A stretch of DNA of 64,000 nucleotides. It comes from Paludibaculum fermentans_A. Its GTDB lineage: Bacteria > Acidobacteriota > Terriglobia > Bryobacterales > Bryobacteraceae. Under the pieces are notes generated by a model. The model was not told the origin of the DNA and searched no databases. It saw only the letters and a program-made list of their open reading frames with translations. Below are positions 27,871 through 36,756 of this stretch, one piece after another. The first letter of the stretch is position 1; each line of letters begins with the position of its first letter. The stretch is taken from NCBI RefSeq assembly GCF_051172195.1, contig NZ_JBPJAQ010000001.1, forward strand, positions 2,294,001 through 2,358,000, written 5' to 3'. Position numbers and translations under genes: made by a program.

Positions 27871-28569
27871 TCATTCCGCCCGGATCTCCACAGGGTAATA
27901 GTTCCAATCCCAAGGCACCTGCCGCACGTACATTTCGTACTTCCCCGGAGCGAGCCTCGCCAGATCCAGCCGGACAGTGAAAGCTGTAGTGCCATTACGA
28001 ATCGCAGCATCCGACGAAGCCAACACGACGGGCACTCTATCCCGGCGCAACTGGAACTCGTACGCACCCGCCTTGCTCCCAACCGGAAGCTGAATCGTCA
28101 ACTCAACTGTCTTACGCGCGATGACAATTGGCTTACGTTCGCTGGCCTCGCCGGACCGCAGCATTGACGGAATATCTACCGTCTGCCTGACAAGCGCGAG
28201 TTCGGCATTCTGGGGGCGCTGGGAGAACAACCAACCCTGACGTGTGGCAAACAGGACAACCAGCCCGAGGATGGCGATGCTGGCCACTGCCGCAATCCAC
28301 TGCACCCGTGTTCGCCGCGCCATCGCCCGGCGACGGAATTCCGAATTCTCAGCAAGGAATTCCCGATAGCACTCGGAGCAATGGGTGACATGGTGCCAGT
28401 GCGGATCATCCTCAACGGTGAGTTCCAACGGCCGCACGGCGAGCTCCTTTAGGACGGAATCGCCAGGACAGCCCTTCCGTTCGGGGTTGGGATAGTCTCT
28501 GACGATTGAATCCTGAAGCTGCTTCTTGAGTCGGTCGAACTTGGCTTCGGGCGACTGGTCAGGAGGCAT
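27871..28569 (-). CDS. Membrane anti-sigma-factor-like protein
   Basis: The protein has 232 residues. The cytoplasmic N-terminal part has a zinc-binding motif HVTHCSEC (H-x3-C-x2-C, with further His nearby) like anti-sigma zinc fingers. One transmembrane helix follows (IAAVASIAILGLVVLFA, about 95-111). The periplasmic C-terminal domain is strand-rich (VELTIQLPVGSKAGAYEFQL and KYEMYVRQVPWDWNYYPVEI). It lies directly downstream of the sigma-like gene on the same strand, 57 bases away, and probably holds that factor inactive. The outside domain offers a target for the exported CHAT protease. Confidence 0.7.
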   Translation of the reverse strand: MPPDQSPEAKFDRLKKQLQDSIVRDYPNPERKGCPGDSVLKELAVRPLELTVEDDPHWHHVTHCSECYREFLAENSEFRRRAMARRTRVQWIAAVASIAILGLVVLFATRQGWLFSQRPQNAELALVRQTVDIPSMLRSGEASERKPIVIARKTVELTIQLPVGSKAGAYEFQLRRDRVPVVLASSDAAIRNGTTAFTVRLDLARLAPGKYEMYVRQVPWDWNYYPVEIRAE

Positions 28570-28626
28570 CAGTCCAAAACATTATGGCACTGATTGCGCG
28601 TGGCTTACACGTCCTCTGGAACGCTC

Positions 28627-29235
28627 CTAATGCCACGTAATGCCCGCCGCGTACGCAGCCTTCCGCATCCCGCGATAGAACTGCTTGGTGATCGTATTGC
28701 GCTTCTGACCAAACATGGTCGCCAGCTCACTGCCTGAGGCATTTCTGAGCATGAGTGGGAGCAGTTCTTTCACCCGGTGAAGTTCGAGCACATCGAGTTG
28801 CTCCACGATCTTGTCCAGAGTGTCCCGGGCGGTCAGATCGGCCACCAGATCGTACTGATCCTCAAGGGCCTCAAGAGTTTCCGTGAAGAGTTCGACGTCC
28901 AACCGGCGCCGATTGCGCCGCCCTCCTGCCCGCAGATCCACCGCATACAGCCGGGCCCGATTCAGTACCTTCACACTGGGCCGGTCCCCGATGTTTTCGC
29001 CGTGAGTCCGAGAGAGCGAGTGGACTGCATACTCGGTGATCTCCGATGCCCGGTACCGGTCTGACAAAAGACGGTCGGCGATCTTCAGCAGGCGGTCCGT
29101 GACCGGCACAACGCCAGCCTCGATCCAGCCCCTGTGAACTATGTTGCCGCGCGAATCGGTGTCAGCGATACAGATGGGAACTACTCTGGGCTGCGTCCGT
29201 TCGTCGTAGTCGAATGGAATCGTAATTACCGCCAT
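28627..29235 (-). CDS. ECF-like sigma factor / region-4 DNA-binding protein
   Basis: The protein has 202 residues from ATG 29235, behind GGGAG. The C-terminus is a sigma region 4 helix-turn-helix (GSELATMFGQKRNTITKQFY), and the middle (about 45-110) looks like a divergent region 2. I recall similar proteins in Solibacter-type genomes beside zinc-finger membrane proteins and CHAT proteases. It would direct transcription of an unknown regulon when released by the adjacent anti-sigma-like protein. It is divergent from trbB with only 88 bases between them, so it could also control the transfer operon. Confidence 0.65.
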   Translation of the reverse strand: MAVITIPFDYDERTQPRVVPICIADTDSRGNIVHRGWIEAGVVPVTDRLLKIADRLLSDRYRASEITEYAVHSLSRTHGENIGDRPSVKVLNRARLYAVDLRAGGRRNRRRLDVELFTETLEALEDQYDLVADLTARDTLDKIVEQLDVLELHRVKELLPLMLRNASGSELATMFGQKRNTITKQFYRGMRKAAYAAGITWH

Positions 29236-29323
29236 CACTAGCTCCCTGCGGTTCGGAGTCTCTGTATTGGTGTCACAGCCGCGACGAGTGGCGGCCTACA
29301 GAGTAGAGGGAAAACATCCCTTA

Positions 29324-30397
29324 ATGCAGAAAAGTACCACACAAATCGAAACACAATCAAGTCAATTACGAGGTGTTACCGGGCTTGGACAAGACGAGCA
29401 ACACAATCGTCTGGAGGCCAAGCTGAGGCGAGAACTCGGCGAAACCGTGCTCGCGCTTCTGGCGGGCGGCGAGACGGAAGATATCGTGCTGAACCCCGAC
29501 TCGACGCTGTGGGCGAAGCGCATTGGCTCGGGTTTTCAATGTGTTGGCGAGATGCCCCCGGCTCAGGCGGCCAGTGCGCTCAACACGATAGCCGCGTGGA
29601 AGGGCACAGTCATGAACCACGAGCGTCCCATCCTCGAGACCGAATTGCCGCTCGACGGAAGCCGCTTTGAAGGAATTATTTCTCCAGTCGTCCGACGGCC
29701 AGTTTTCGCAATTCGCCTCCGTCCAAAGAGAATATTCTCGCTGGATGAGTACGAACGATCCGGGATCCTCACGCGCAAGGAGGACGCCCTCAACCGGCTG
29801 CGGAAGCGCGACACCTTCGTCGACGATGTCCGCGGGCTCAGCCATGCCGCGATCATCCGCGCTGCCGTTGCAGGGAAAAGAAACATCCTGACGGTGGGCG
29901 CAACGGGATCAGGAAAGACCACTTTCGTCAACGCAATCCTGGACGTGATGGCCCAGGTGGCGCCGGATGACAGGGTGATTTCCATCGAGGATACGACTGA
30001 ACTCCAATGCTCAGTCAGGAACCACGTCGATCTGCTGGCCGTCGGCAACGTTTCGATGCTGGATTGCCTTCGGGCCTGTATGCGGCTGAAGCCGACTCGC
30101 ATCGTCGTCGGGGAAGTCCGCGGCGCCGAGGCCCACACCATGCTGAAGGCCTGGAATACCGGCCACCCAGGCGGTGCCGCGACTGTGCACGCGAACGATG
30201 CCCTGGGTGGTCTCATTCGCCTCGAGAGCCTCGTCGCGGAGGCAACAAGCGCTCCGCAGCAGACTTTAATCGCTGAAGCAGTAGATCTCGTGATTTTCGT
30301 TGACCATGAGCCCGAGCTCCTCGCTGGGCGCAAGGTCAGGGAAGTGGCTCTCGTGACCGGCTATCGAGATGGCCGGTACGAGATTGAGTACGTGTAA
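29324..30397 (+). CDS. trbB: TrbB/VirB11 secretion ATPase
   Basis: The protein has 357 residues from ATG 29324; an upstream TTG at 29267 would add 19 residues. Walker A is GATGSGKTT within ILTVGATGSGKTTFVNAIL. The Asp box is VISIEDTTELQ, Walker B is RIVVGEVRGAEAH, and the His box is NTGHPGGAATVHAN. It forms the cytoplasmic hexamer that powers pilus assembly and DNA transfer. It is the first gene of the trb operon, with 21 bases to trbC. Confidence 0.92.
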   Translation: MQKSTTQIETQSSQLRGVTGLGQDEQHNRLEAKLRRELGETVLALLAGGETEDIVLNPDSTLWAKRIGSGFQCVGEMPPAQAASALNTIAAWKGTVMNHERPILETELPLDGSRFEGIISPVVRRPVFAIRLRPKRIFSLDEYERSGILTRKEDALNRLRKRDTFVDDVRGLSHAAIIRAAVAGKRNILTVGATGSGKTTFVNAILDVMAQVAPDDRVISIEDTTELQCSVRNHVDLLAVGNVSMLDCLRACMRLKPTRIVVGEVRGAEAHTMLKAWNTGHPGGAATVHANDALGGLIRLESLVAEATSAPQQTLIAEAVDLVIFVDHEPELLAGRKVREVALVTGYRDGRYEIEYV

Positions 30398-30418
30398 ACA
30401 CCCAAGGAGGTCATTTCA

Positions 30419-30772
30419 ATGAACAACCGGAACATCGTCTGGCTAAACGGCCCATCCGCCGGCGGGTTGAAGGCGCGTGTGGCGGCCGTCTTCGCCCTGG
30501 CCTGCGCATTTGCCATTCGGGCGAACGCGGCAGCAGCGGGCACCTTGCCCTGGGAACGTCCTATGACCGCCATCGCGACATCGCTAACCGGACCCGTGGC
30601 GTACGCCATCGGCCTGATCGGCATCGCGATCGCCGGCGGAGCAATGCTGTGGGGCGGTGAACTGACTGAATTCGGAAGGCGCGCTTGCATGATCGGACTG
30701 GTGGTCTCCGTGCTCGTCTTTGCAGCGCCCATGTTGTCGAGCGCATTCGGGGTGACCGCCGCGGTGATCTAG
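30419..30772 (+). CDS. trbC: TrbC/VirB2 pilin precursor
   Basis: The protein has 117 residues with a strong AAGGAGG ribosome binding site. A long signal sequence (VAAVFALACAFAIRANAAAA) precedes a mature part of two hydrophobic helices (GPVAYAIGLIGIAIAGGAML and IGLVVSVLVFAAPML) joined by a short polar loop. This is the layout of conjugative pilins, which are often cyclised in IncP systems. Gene order trbB-trbC-trbD supports the call. Confidence 0.85.
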   Translation: MNNRNIVWLNGPSAGGLKARVAAVFALACAFAIRANAAAAGTLPWERPMTAIATSLTGPVAYAIGLIGIAIAGGAMLWGGELTEFGRRACMIGLVVSVLVFAAPMLSSAFGVTAAVI

Positions 30773-30775
30773 AAA

Positions 30776-31096
30776 ATGAGCGCAGCCGACACACCACGGG
30801 AAACGGCAATTCACCAGTCCGCCAACCGCCCGAATCTCCTTCTCGGCGGGGACCGCGAACTCGCCCTGGTGATGGTAATGATCTCTGGCGGGCTGGCGTT
30901 CAGTCTGGCCTCGTGGTGGGGCATTGGGCTCGCGGTTGCGTTGTGGGTTGGCTCGATGGCGGCCTTGCAGCGAATGGGCAAGGCCGACCCTCTTCTCCGT
31001 CCCGTCTACCTGCGCCATATTCGCTACGCCGCCTATTACCCGGCAAAGAGCGGCCTTCATGCCCAGAACGCCGAAACGCCCAGGAACTGGAGGTAA
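30776..31096 (+). CDS. trbD: TrbD/VirB3 inner-membrane protein
   Basis: The protein has 106 residues. The N-terminal HQSANRPNLLLGGDRELALV motif is typical of TrbD, followed by two adjacent membrane helices (VMVMISGGLAFSL and WWGIGLAVALWVG). It starts three bases after the trbC stop and links the pilin with the TrbE ATPase. Confidence 0.85.
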   Translation: MSAADTPRETAIHQSANRPNLLLGGDRELALVMVMISGGLAFSLASWWGIGLAVALWVGSMAALQRMGKADPLLRPVYLRHIRYAAYYPAKSGLHAQNAETPRNWR

Positions 31097-31103
31097 TGAG
31101 CCA

Positions 31104-33599
31104 ATGCAGATCACGGAACATCGGTCGCGAGCTCGTGGCCTTGCCGATCTGCTGCTGCCTTTCGCTCTGATTGAGGATGGGATACTCCTGCAGCAGGATG
31201 GTTCGCTATTGGCCGGCTGGTCCTATCGCGGGCCCGACATGCATTCCGCCACACATGCGGAAATGCACGCTCTCACCACCAGGCTGAACTCGATTCTCCG
31301 CCTCGGAAGCGGCTGGATGCTGAACGCGGACCTCATCCGGTCCCGCGCGCCAGGCTATCCGGAGCAAGGCGCTTTCCCTCATACGGTGACGAGGGTGATC
31401 GACGACGAGCGGCGCCAGCAGTTCATGGATGAAGGGGCCCATTACGAGAGCGACTACTTCCTTACGTTGACCTACCTGCCGCCCATCGAGGCGGAGGAGA
31501 AGATCAAGGGGTGGATGTTCGAAGGACAGGACGGCCGCGGATCCAGCGTCGCGCATCAGATCCTCGAGCGCTTCAAATCACGGGTCGAGATGTTCGAGAA
31601 CGTGTTCTCGGCGCTGTTCCGCGTAGAACGGTTGTGTCGCCAGGAGTTCACAGATGACCATGGCTTCCCACAGTTGCAGGACACCCTCCTGCGCTACCTC
31701 CGCCGATGCGTCGCCGGTGACGATCACCCGTTCGCCCTGCCTGACCTGCCGGTCTACCTCAATGAACTCCTGGCTACGCAGGACTTCCGCGCGGGCATCG
31801 AACCACGAATCGGGAACAAGCACATCCGCGTAATTGCTCTGGATGGCTTTCCGAAGTCGAGTTTCCCGGGTGTCCTGGGGGAGATCGACTCGCTGCCCAT
31901 GGAGTATCGATGGAGCACCAGGGCAATCCTGCTCGATGCCGAAGAGGCCCGCGGCCTCCTCGAGAAGACCCGCAAGAAATGGCGTTCCCGAATCCGCGGA
32001 TTCAAAGACCAGGTCTTCAAGACTCAGAACGGCTCCATCAACCTGTATGCGCAGGCGATGGCCGAGGATGCCGAGCAGGCGATGGGCGTAGCCGCATCCG
32101 GCGACGTTCAGTTCGCCCAGTACACCAGCAACATCATCTGCCTCGACGAGGACCTGGACCGCCTGCATGAGAACACTCGCCTGGTGATGAAGCGGATCCA
32201 GAATCTTGGGTTCGCCTGCCGCCTGGAGACCATCAACGCGGTCGAGGCATGGCGGGGGAGCCTGCCTGGCGACGGCTACCGGAATGTCCGCCGCGTACTC
32301 CTCCATACCCTGAACCTTGCCGATCTTCTCCCAATCACGTCGGTTTGGGCGGGATTGCGAGAGAACCCATCGCGGCTAATGCCCAAGCAGAGTCCGCCCC
32401 TGCTGTTCGCCGCGACCACTGGCGCCACTCCGTTTCGAATGAACCTTCACGTATCCGACCTTGGCCACACCCTGATGTGCGGACCCTCCGGCGCAGGCAA
32501 GTCGACCGCGCTCGGACTGATTGCAGCACAATGGTTCCGCTATCCCCACGCTCAGGTCTTCGCGTTCGATAAGGGGTATTCGCTCTTCGTGCTGACCAAA
32601 GCCGCGGGCGGGGAATTCTACGATCTGGCGGGCGAGAAGACCGAACTCGCGTTCTGCCCCCTCCGCGAGATTGACTCCGATGCGGACTTGACCTGGGCGG
32701 TCACCTGGCTGGATGACCTTTGCAGCCTGAACGGGTTGACCGTGACACCGAAGCATCGAAACGCGCTGACACAGGCACTGCTGCAGTTGCGCCTATCACC
32801 CTCGCGAACCCTGACAGAGCTCAGCGCGAACGTGCAGGATCTCGATGTTCGGGAGGCGCTCCAGTTCTACACTCTCTCTGGTCCACTCGGGCAGTTACTT
32901 GATGCCGACGAAGACGTGCTCAGTGCGGGCCGCTTTCTCACCTTCGAGACGGAGAATCTCCTTCAGTTGGACGACAAGGCCGTTGTCCCCGTGCTCCTGT
33001 ACCTGTTTCGGCGTATTGAGAAACGACTTGATGGGTCTCCAACCCTGGTGTCGCTCGATGAGGCTTGGGCCTACCTCCGAAACGACGTCTTCCGCGAGCG
33101 CCTGCGCGACTGGCTCAAGACTTTGCGCCGCATGAATGGGATCGTCCTGCTCTCCACTCAGAATCTGAGTGACATCTGCAGCTCGGACATCAGCGACGTG
33201 ATCCTCGAGATGTGTCCGACCAAGATCCTGCTGCCGAACGGCGAGGCCAACAATCCCGCATCAAAGGAATTCTACGATCGCCTTGGGTTGAACGCTCGCG
33301 AGTTGGACATCCTTCAATCGAGCATTCCCAAGCAGCACTACTACGTGATCTCCCCCTTGGGCCGACGGCTCATCTCGCTGGGCATCCACAATGTCGCGCT
33401 CTCTTTCGTAGGCGTTAATGGCCGCGAGGAGCGGCAACTGGTCGAAGACCTGATAGATGAGTTCCCCGATACGTGGCAGAGTGAGTGGCTCCGTGCTCGG
33501 GCCGCCGCCTTGAAGGATGAGCGGCTCGAAGGTTGGGCCAACTATTACGAAAGGCTTCGGAAAGAGACGGAAGGGGGCTACCTGTGCGCAAGAGCGTGA
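31104..33599 (+). CDS. trbE: TrbE/VirB4 conjugative ATPase
   Basis: I start it at ATG 31104 behind GGAGGTAATGAG, giving 831 residues; the frame is open further upstream but overlaps trbD. The N-terminal domain (1-400) is that of VirB4 proteins. The C-terminal motor has Walker A GPSGAGKST (460-468) and Walker B PTLVSLDEAWAYL, with a NLSDICSSDISDVI arginine-finger region. It is the largest ATPase of the transfer channel and is needed for pilus biogenesis. The end overlaps trbJ by 16 bases. Confidence 0.92.
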   Translation: MQITEHRSRARGLADLLLPFALIEDGILLQQDGSLLAGWSYRGPDMHSATHAEMHALTTRLNSILRLGSGWMLNADLIRSRAPGYPEQGAFPHTVTRVIDDERRQQFMDEGAHYESDYFLTLTYLPPIEAEEKIKGWMFEGQDGRGSSVAHQILERFKSRVEMFENVFSALFRVERLCRQEFTDDHGFPQLQDTLLRYLRRCVAGDDHPFALPDLPVYLNELLATQDFRAGIEPRIGNKHIRVIALDGFPKSSFPGVLGEIDSLPMEYRWSTRAILLDAEEARGLLEKTRKKWRSRIRGFKDQVFKTQNGSINLYAQAMAEDAEQAMGVAASGDVQFAQYTSNIICLDEDLDRLHENTRLVMKRIQNLGFACRLETINAVEAWRGSLPGDGYRNVRRVLLHTLNLADLLPITSVWAGLRENPSRLMPKQSPPLLFAATTGATPFRMNLHVSDLGHTLMCGPSGAGKSTALGLIAAQWFRYPHAQVFAFDKGYSLFVLTKAAGGEFYDLAGEKTELAFCPLREIDSDADLTWAVTWLDDLCSLNGLTVTPKHRNALTQALLQLRLSPSRTLTELSANVQDLDVREALQFYTLSGPLGQLLDADEDVLSAGRFLTFETENLLQLDDKAVVPVLLYLFRRIEKRLDGSPTLVSLDEAWAYLRNDVFRERLRDWLKTLRRMNGIVLLSTQNLSDICSSDISDVILEMCPTKILLPNGEANNPASKEFYDRLGLNARELDILQSSIPKQHYYVISPLGRRLISLGIHNVALSFVGVNGREERQLVEDLIDEFPDTWQSEWLRARAAALKDERLEGWANYYERLRKETEGGYLCARA

Positions 33600-34300
33600 T
33601 CGCATTGCTTGTTGTATTCGCGTTGACGATCCAGGCACCACCGATCGCCCAGGCCGGCGCATTCGCCATGGAGTACACCCAACTGCTGAACCATGCCCAG
33701 CTCGTCATGCAGTATCTCCGCCAGGCAGAGCAGTTGGCGGAATCGATCAAACAAACGGTGGACATGCTGACGAACAGCAAGCTCTTGCCGGGGCAGATCT
33801 TCGGGACCATTTCGAATGACATCAATGCGCTCGCGTCAATCGTGCAGGGCGGCCAGGCACTGTCCTACTCCCTGGCGAACCTCGATTCTCTTTTCAAGGA
33901 ACGGTTCCCGGGCTATGGACCCGTCGGGACAAGTTACTTCACGAAATACAAGAGCTGGTCTCAGACCTCCCTGGATACAACGCTGGGAGCATTGCGCGCG
34001 GCCGGCTTGCAGGGGCGACAACTGCAGAACGAGCAATCCGTGCTCTCTTCGCTGCGCTCCATGGCGCAATCGACAACTGGGCGGATGGAAGCACTCCAGG
34101 TATTGGGGCAGATCTCCGAACAGCAGGTGCAGCAGTTCATGAAGCTGCGCCAATTGATGTTGGCGGACATGTCCAGCAAACAGAGCTATCAGGCCGCAGT
34201 GATTCAGAAGCAGGCTGTCAGCGAGGCCGCGACCGAGAAGTTCTTCAACTGGACGCCAGAGGTATCCGACGGCAAGAAGTTCCAATCCGGTTGGAAGTGA
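33584..34300 (+). CDS. trbJ: TrbJ/VirB5 periplasmic pilus-tip protein
   Basis: The protein has 238 residues from GTG 33584, preceded by GAAGGGGG inside the end of trbE. A signal peptide (IALLVVFALTIQAPPIAQA) leads into a largely helical, Gln-rich protein (AQLVMQYLRQAEQLAESI and QISEQQVQQFMKLRQ), as in TrbJ. The C-terminus is the hexapeptide FQSGWK, which is also the exact C-terminus of the next gene product. Confidence 0.85.
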   Translation: MRKSVIALLVVFALTIQAPPIAQAGAFAMEYTQLLNHAQLVMQYLRQAEQLAESIKQTVDMLTNSKLLPGQIFGTISNDINALASIVQGGQALSYSLANLDSLFKERFPGYGPVGTSYFTKYKSWSQTSLDTTLGALRAAGLQGRQLQNEQSVLSSLRSMAQSTTGRMEALQVLGQISEQQVQQFMKLRQLMLADMSSKQSYQAAVIQKQAVSEAATEKFFNWTPEVSDGKKFQSGWK

Positions 34301-34305
34301 AGTGT

Positions 34306-34635
34306 ATGAGGCTCTCATTGATTTGCTTGGCCTTTGTCGCACTGCTCGGCTGCGCGGGTCTGAAGGAACCGCCCAGCCCCATCGCCCAGAAGGCAGAAGC
34401 ATGCGGAGCCGGCGATCTGTCGCACAAGTCATTCGTCTCGATGCAGGACTGGTTTGCAAGACATCGGGACTGCGCAGTGGCGGTAGACGGCATGTGCAGG
34501 CCGGCTCGGGAATCGGCGACCGTTCAGTGGGCGGATTCGACTGAAGGGCGAGTGTGTTCGGCTGCGAGAGGCGTTGCTCAGTGGGTGAGGAAACCGGCTA
34601 ACGACCACCAGACGTTTCAGTCGGGCTGGAAGTAG
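34306..34635 (+). CDS. TrbK-position lipoprotein, possible entry-exclusion protein
   Basis: The protein has 109 residues from ATG 34306. The signal is a lipoprotein type (LSLICLAFVALLGC with lipobox LLGC). The mature part has several cysteines (ACGAG, RDCAVAVDGMC, RVCSA) that may form disulphides. It lies between trbJ and trbL, where RP4 carries the entry-exclusion lipoprotein TrbK. Sequence similarity to TrbK is not obvious, so the role is inferred from position. It ends in FQSGWK, as does TrbJ. Confidence 0.6.
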   Translation: MRLSLICLAFVALLGCAGLKEPPSPIAQKAEACGAGDLSHKSFVSMQDWFARHRDCAVAVDGMCRPARESATVQWADSTEGRVCSAARGVAQWVRKPANDHQTFQSGWK

Positions 34636-34705
34636 TCGGCCAGCCCAACTGGGGCCTTAGTAACGGCCGTTGCCCATGTGCATTTTCCGACTTGAGGACA
34701 GGTGT

Positions 34706-35989
34706 GTGCCAGTGCAGACAGATCAAAACACCCGAAAGATCATCCACTTCGCAGCGGCCTTGACGATGCTGCTCATCTTCCTGACCCCCTTGGCCGAGGC
34801 GCAGGCAAAGGCACCCAGCGCCATCCTGAACCAGTACCGCGCCCAGCGGACCACCTGGTTCACCGCCGTCTGGCCATTTGCCAACACACTCTTCGGATTG
34901 CTCGCAACCATCGAGTTCGCCTGGAGTGCCGCGGTCATGCTGCTCGAGAAGTCAGACATGCAGTCATGGACGGCCGCGCTGATTCGTAAGTTGATGTGGC
35001 TCGGCGCGTTCTACGCCCTGTTGATCTACGGCCGCTACTGGATTCCGGCCATCACAGACAGCTTCGAGCTGATCGGCCAGGCTGCCTCTGGTACAGGCCC
35101 GATGGCACCCAGCGACGTCTTCACCCGTGGCATTGATATCGCCGGTGCCCTGATGGCGACCTCCAGTTCCGCTGCATTCTTCACCAACCTCGGCACCTCC
35201 CTCGCGATGATCTTCACTGGCCTCATCACGGCTCTTTCCTTCATAGCGATCACCGTGCAGTTCGTCGTCGCCATGGTGGAGAGCTACATCATCGTCGCCG
35301 CTGGTTTCATCTTCGTCGGCTTCGGGGGCTCTCGCTGGACCGCGCCCTATGTGGAACGTTACATCGGCCTTGGCGTCTCGACTGGGGTCAAGATCATGCT
35401 GCTCTACCTGTTGATCGGCACTGGAATGAACCTCTCGGCCGATTGGATGACAGACGCGCAGAGCATAGCGTCAGACGCGAGTCCGGCGATGTCCGCCCTC
35501 GAGATCATGGGCGCCTCCATCATCTTCATGATGCTGTGCTGGCAGATCCCCAAGCTCTTCGCCGCGGTGCTGGGCGGTTCGCCGGCTCTCTCCGGAGGCG
35601 ACTTGGTAACGAGCGGAGCGTTCGTCGCTGGTGGCACCGTCGCCGTCGCATCGATGGGACTGAGCGCGCTCGGGGCAGCGGCTGGAGCAACTGGTCTTTT
35701 CTCAGGGTCAGGTGCAGCAACCGCCAGTGGATCCGCCGCCTCGGCCAAGGGGTCCGCCATGCCGGCAATGTTGGCGTCTGCCGGTTCCAAGGGCGACGCC
35801 GGAGGAACTGTGCCACCTCCAAGCGAACCGGGGCCCGGACCGGCAAACCGGTCATCGCAGCCTTCGGCACCAATGTTCGATGCAGCCAGGAACCTGACGG
35901 ACATCCCCCGAAGGATCTCCTCTCAAGTTCCGCCGGATGCGGGCCCGCACGCTGCCCCGCCAAAGCTGGATATCGACCATCACGAGTAA
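34706..35989 (+). CDS. trbL: TrbL/VirB6 polytopic channel protein
   Basis: The protein has 427 residues from GTG 34706, which follows GAGGA by seven bases. A signal-like first helix ends at AEAQAKA. At least five further membrane helices follow, including VWPFANTLFGLLATIEFAWS, ALSFIAITVQFVVAMVESYI and GVKIMLLYLLIGTGMNL. The C-terminal 120 residues are Ala/Gly/Ser/Pro-rich and probably disordered. This is typical of TrbL, which forms the inner-membrane part of the DNA channel. Confidence 0.88.
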   Translation: MPVQTDQNTRKIIHFAAALTMLLIFLTPLAEAQAKAPSAILNQYRAQRTTWFTAVWPFANTLFGLLATIEFAWSAAVMLLEKSDMQSWTAALIRKLMWLGAFYALLIYGRYWIPAITDSFELIGQAASGTGPMAPSDVFTRGIDIAGALMATSSSAAFFTNLGTSLAMIFTGLITALSFIAITVQFVVAMVESYIIVAAGFIFVGFGGSRWTAPYVERYIGLGVSTGVKIMLLYLLIGTGMNLSADWMTDAQSIASDASPAMSALEIMGASIIFMMLCWQIPKLFAAVLGGSPALSGGDLVTSGAFVAGGTVAVASMGLSALGAAAGATGLFSGSGAATASGSAASAKGSAMPAMLASAGSKGDAGGTVPPPSEPGPGPANRSSQPSAPMFDAARNLTDIPRRISSQVPPDAGPHAAPPKLDIDHHE

Positions 35990-36004
35990 AGGAGGGTCTT
36001 CATA

Positions 36005-36736
36005 GTGACCAACGCCGTAAGGCTCGAAGAACCCGTTTCGCTGCCACATGCAGAGGAGACGGCGAAACCACGCGGACCATCGACGGTTGCCACCTACAAC
36101 CCGTATCTCGCCGCCCGCCGCGAATGGGACGAGAGGTACGGAGATCTGGTCACACGGGCACGCAATTGGAGGCTCATGGCCCTGATCTCTGCGCTGAGCA
36201 CCATCGTGGCGGTCGGCGGAGTGATTCGCCTATCCACCAGGACCCATATCGTTCCATTTGTCGTTGCGATGGACTCTCTCGGCCGAACGGTGGCCGCCGG
36301 TCCAGCGGAGGAGGCGACAGCAGCAGACGATCGGCTCAAGCGGGCAACGATCTTCACTTGGGTGGAGGATCTCCGCACTGTGACGACGGATGGAATCGCG
36401 CAGAGGAAGGCGATCGACCGTGTCTACGCGCACATCGCGAGCGGAGCTCAATCCCAAGCCTTCATCAGTGAGTTCTACCGCGCCGCTCCCCCACAGAAGC
36501 GCGCGTCAACGGAAACAGTCAGCGTGGAGGTGCGATCGGTCCTGCCAACCAGCGAGCGGACGTTCGAAGTCGAATGGAACGAAACCACTCGCGACCTCTA
36601 TGGGGCCGTGAAAGCCCAGGATCACTGGAAGGCGGCCTTCACCATCGCGGTCAATCCACCGCAGGATGAGCGAATGGCCCGTATCAACCCGCTCGGCATC
36701 TATGTCACGAATGCGAGTTGGGGCAAGATTCTGTAA
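36005..36736 (+). CDS. trbF: TrbF/VirB8 inner-membrane scaffold protein
   Basis: The protein has 243 residues from a GTG with AAAGGAGGG upstream. The NPYLAARREWDERYGDL motif and one membrane helix (LMALISALSTIVAVGGVI, about 57-74) are typical of TrbF. The periplasmic part has the NTF2-like VirB8 fold with ERTFEVEWNE and INPLGIYVTNASW. It links the inner-membrane complex to the outer core. Confidence 0.9.
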   Translation: MTNAVRLEEPVSLPHAEETAKPRGPSTVATYNPYLAARREWDERYGDLVTRARNWRLMALISALSTIVAVGGVIRLSTRTHIVPFVVAMDSLGRTVAAGPAEEATAADDRLKRATIFTWVEDLRTVTTDGIAQRKAIDRVYAHIASGAQSQAFISEFYRAAPPQKRASTETVSVEVRSVLPTSERTFEVEWNETTRDLYGAVKAQDHWKAAFTIAVNPPQDERMARINPLGIYVTNASWGKIL

Positions 36737-36756
36737 GCCCGAAAGGAAGGAGTTCA

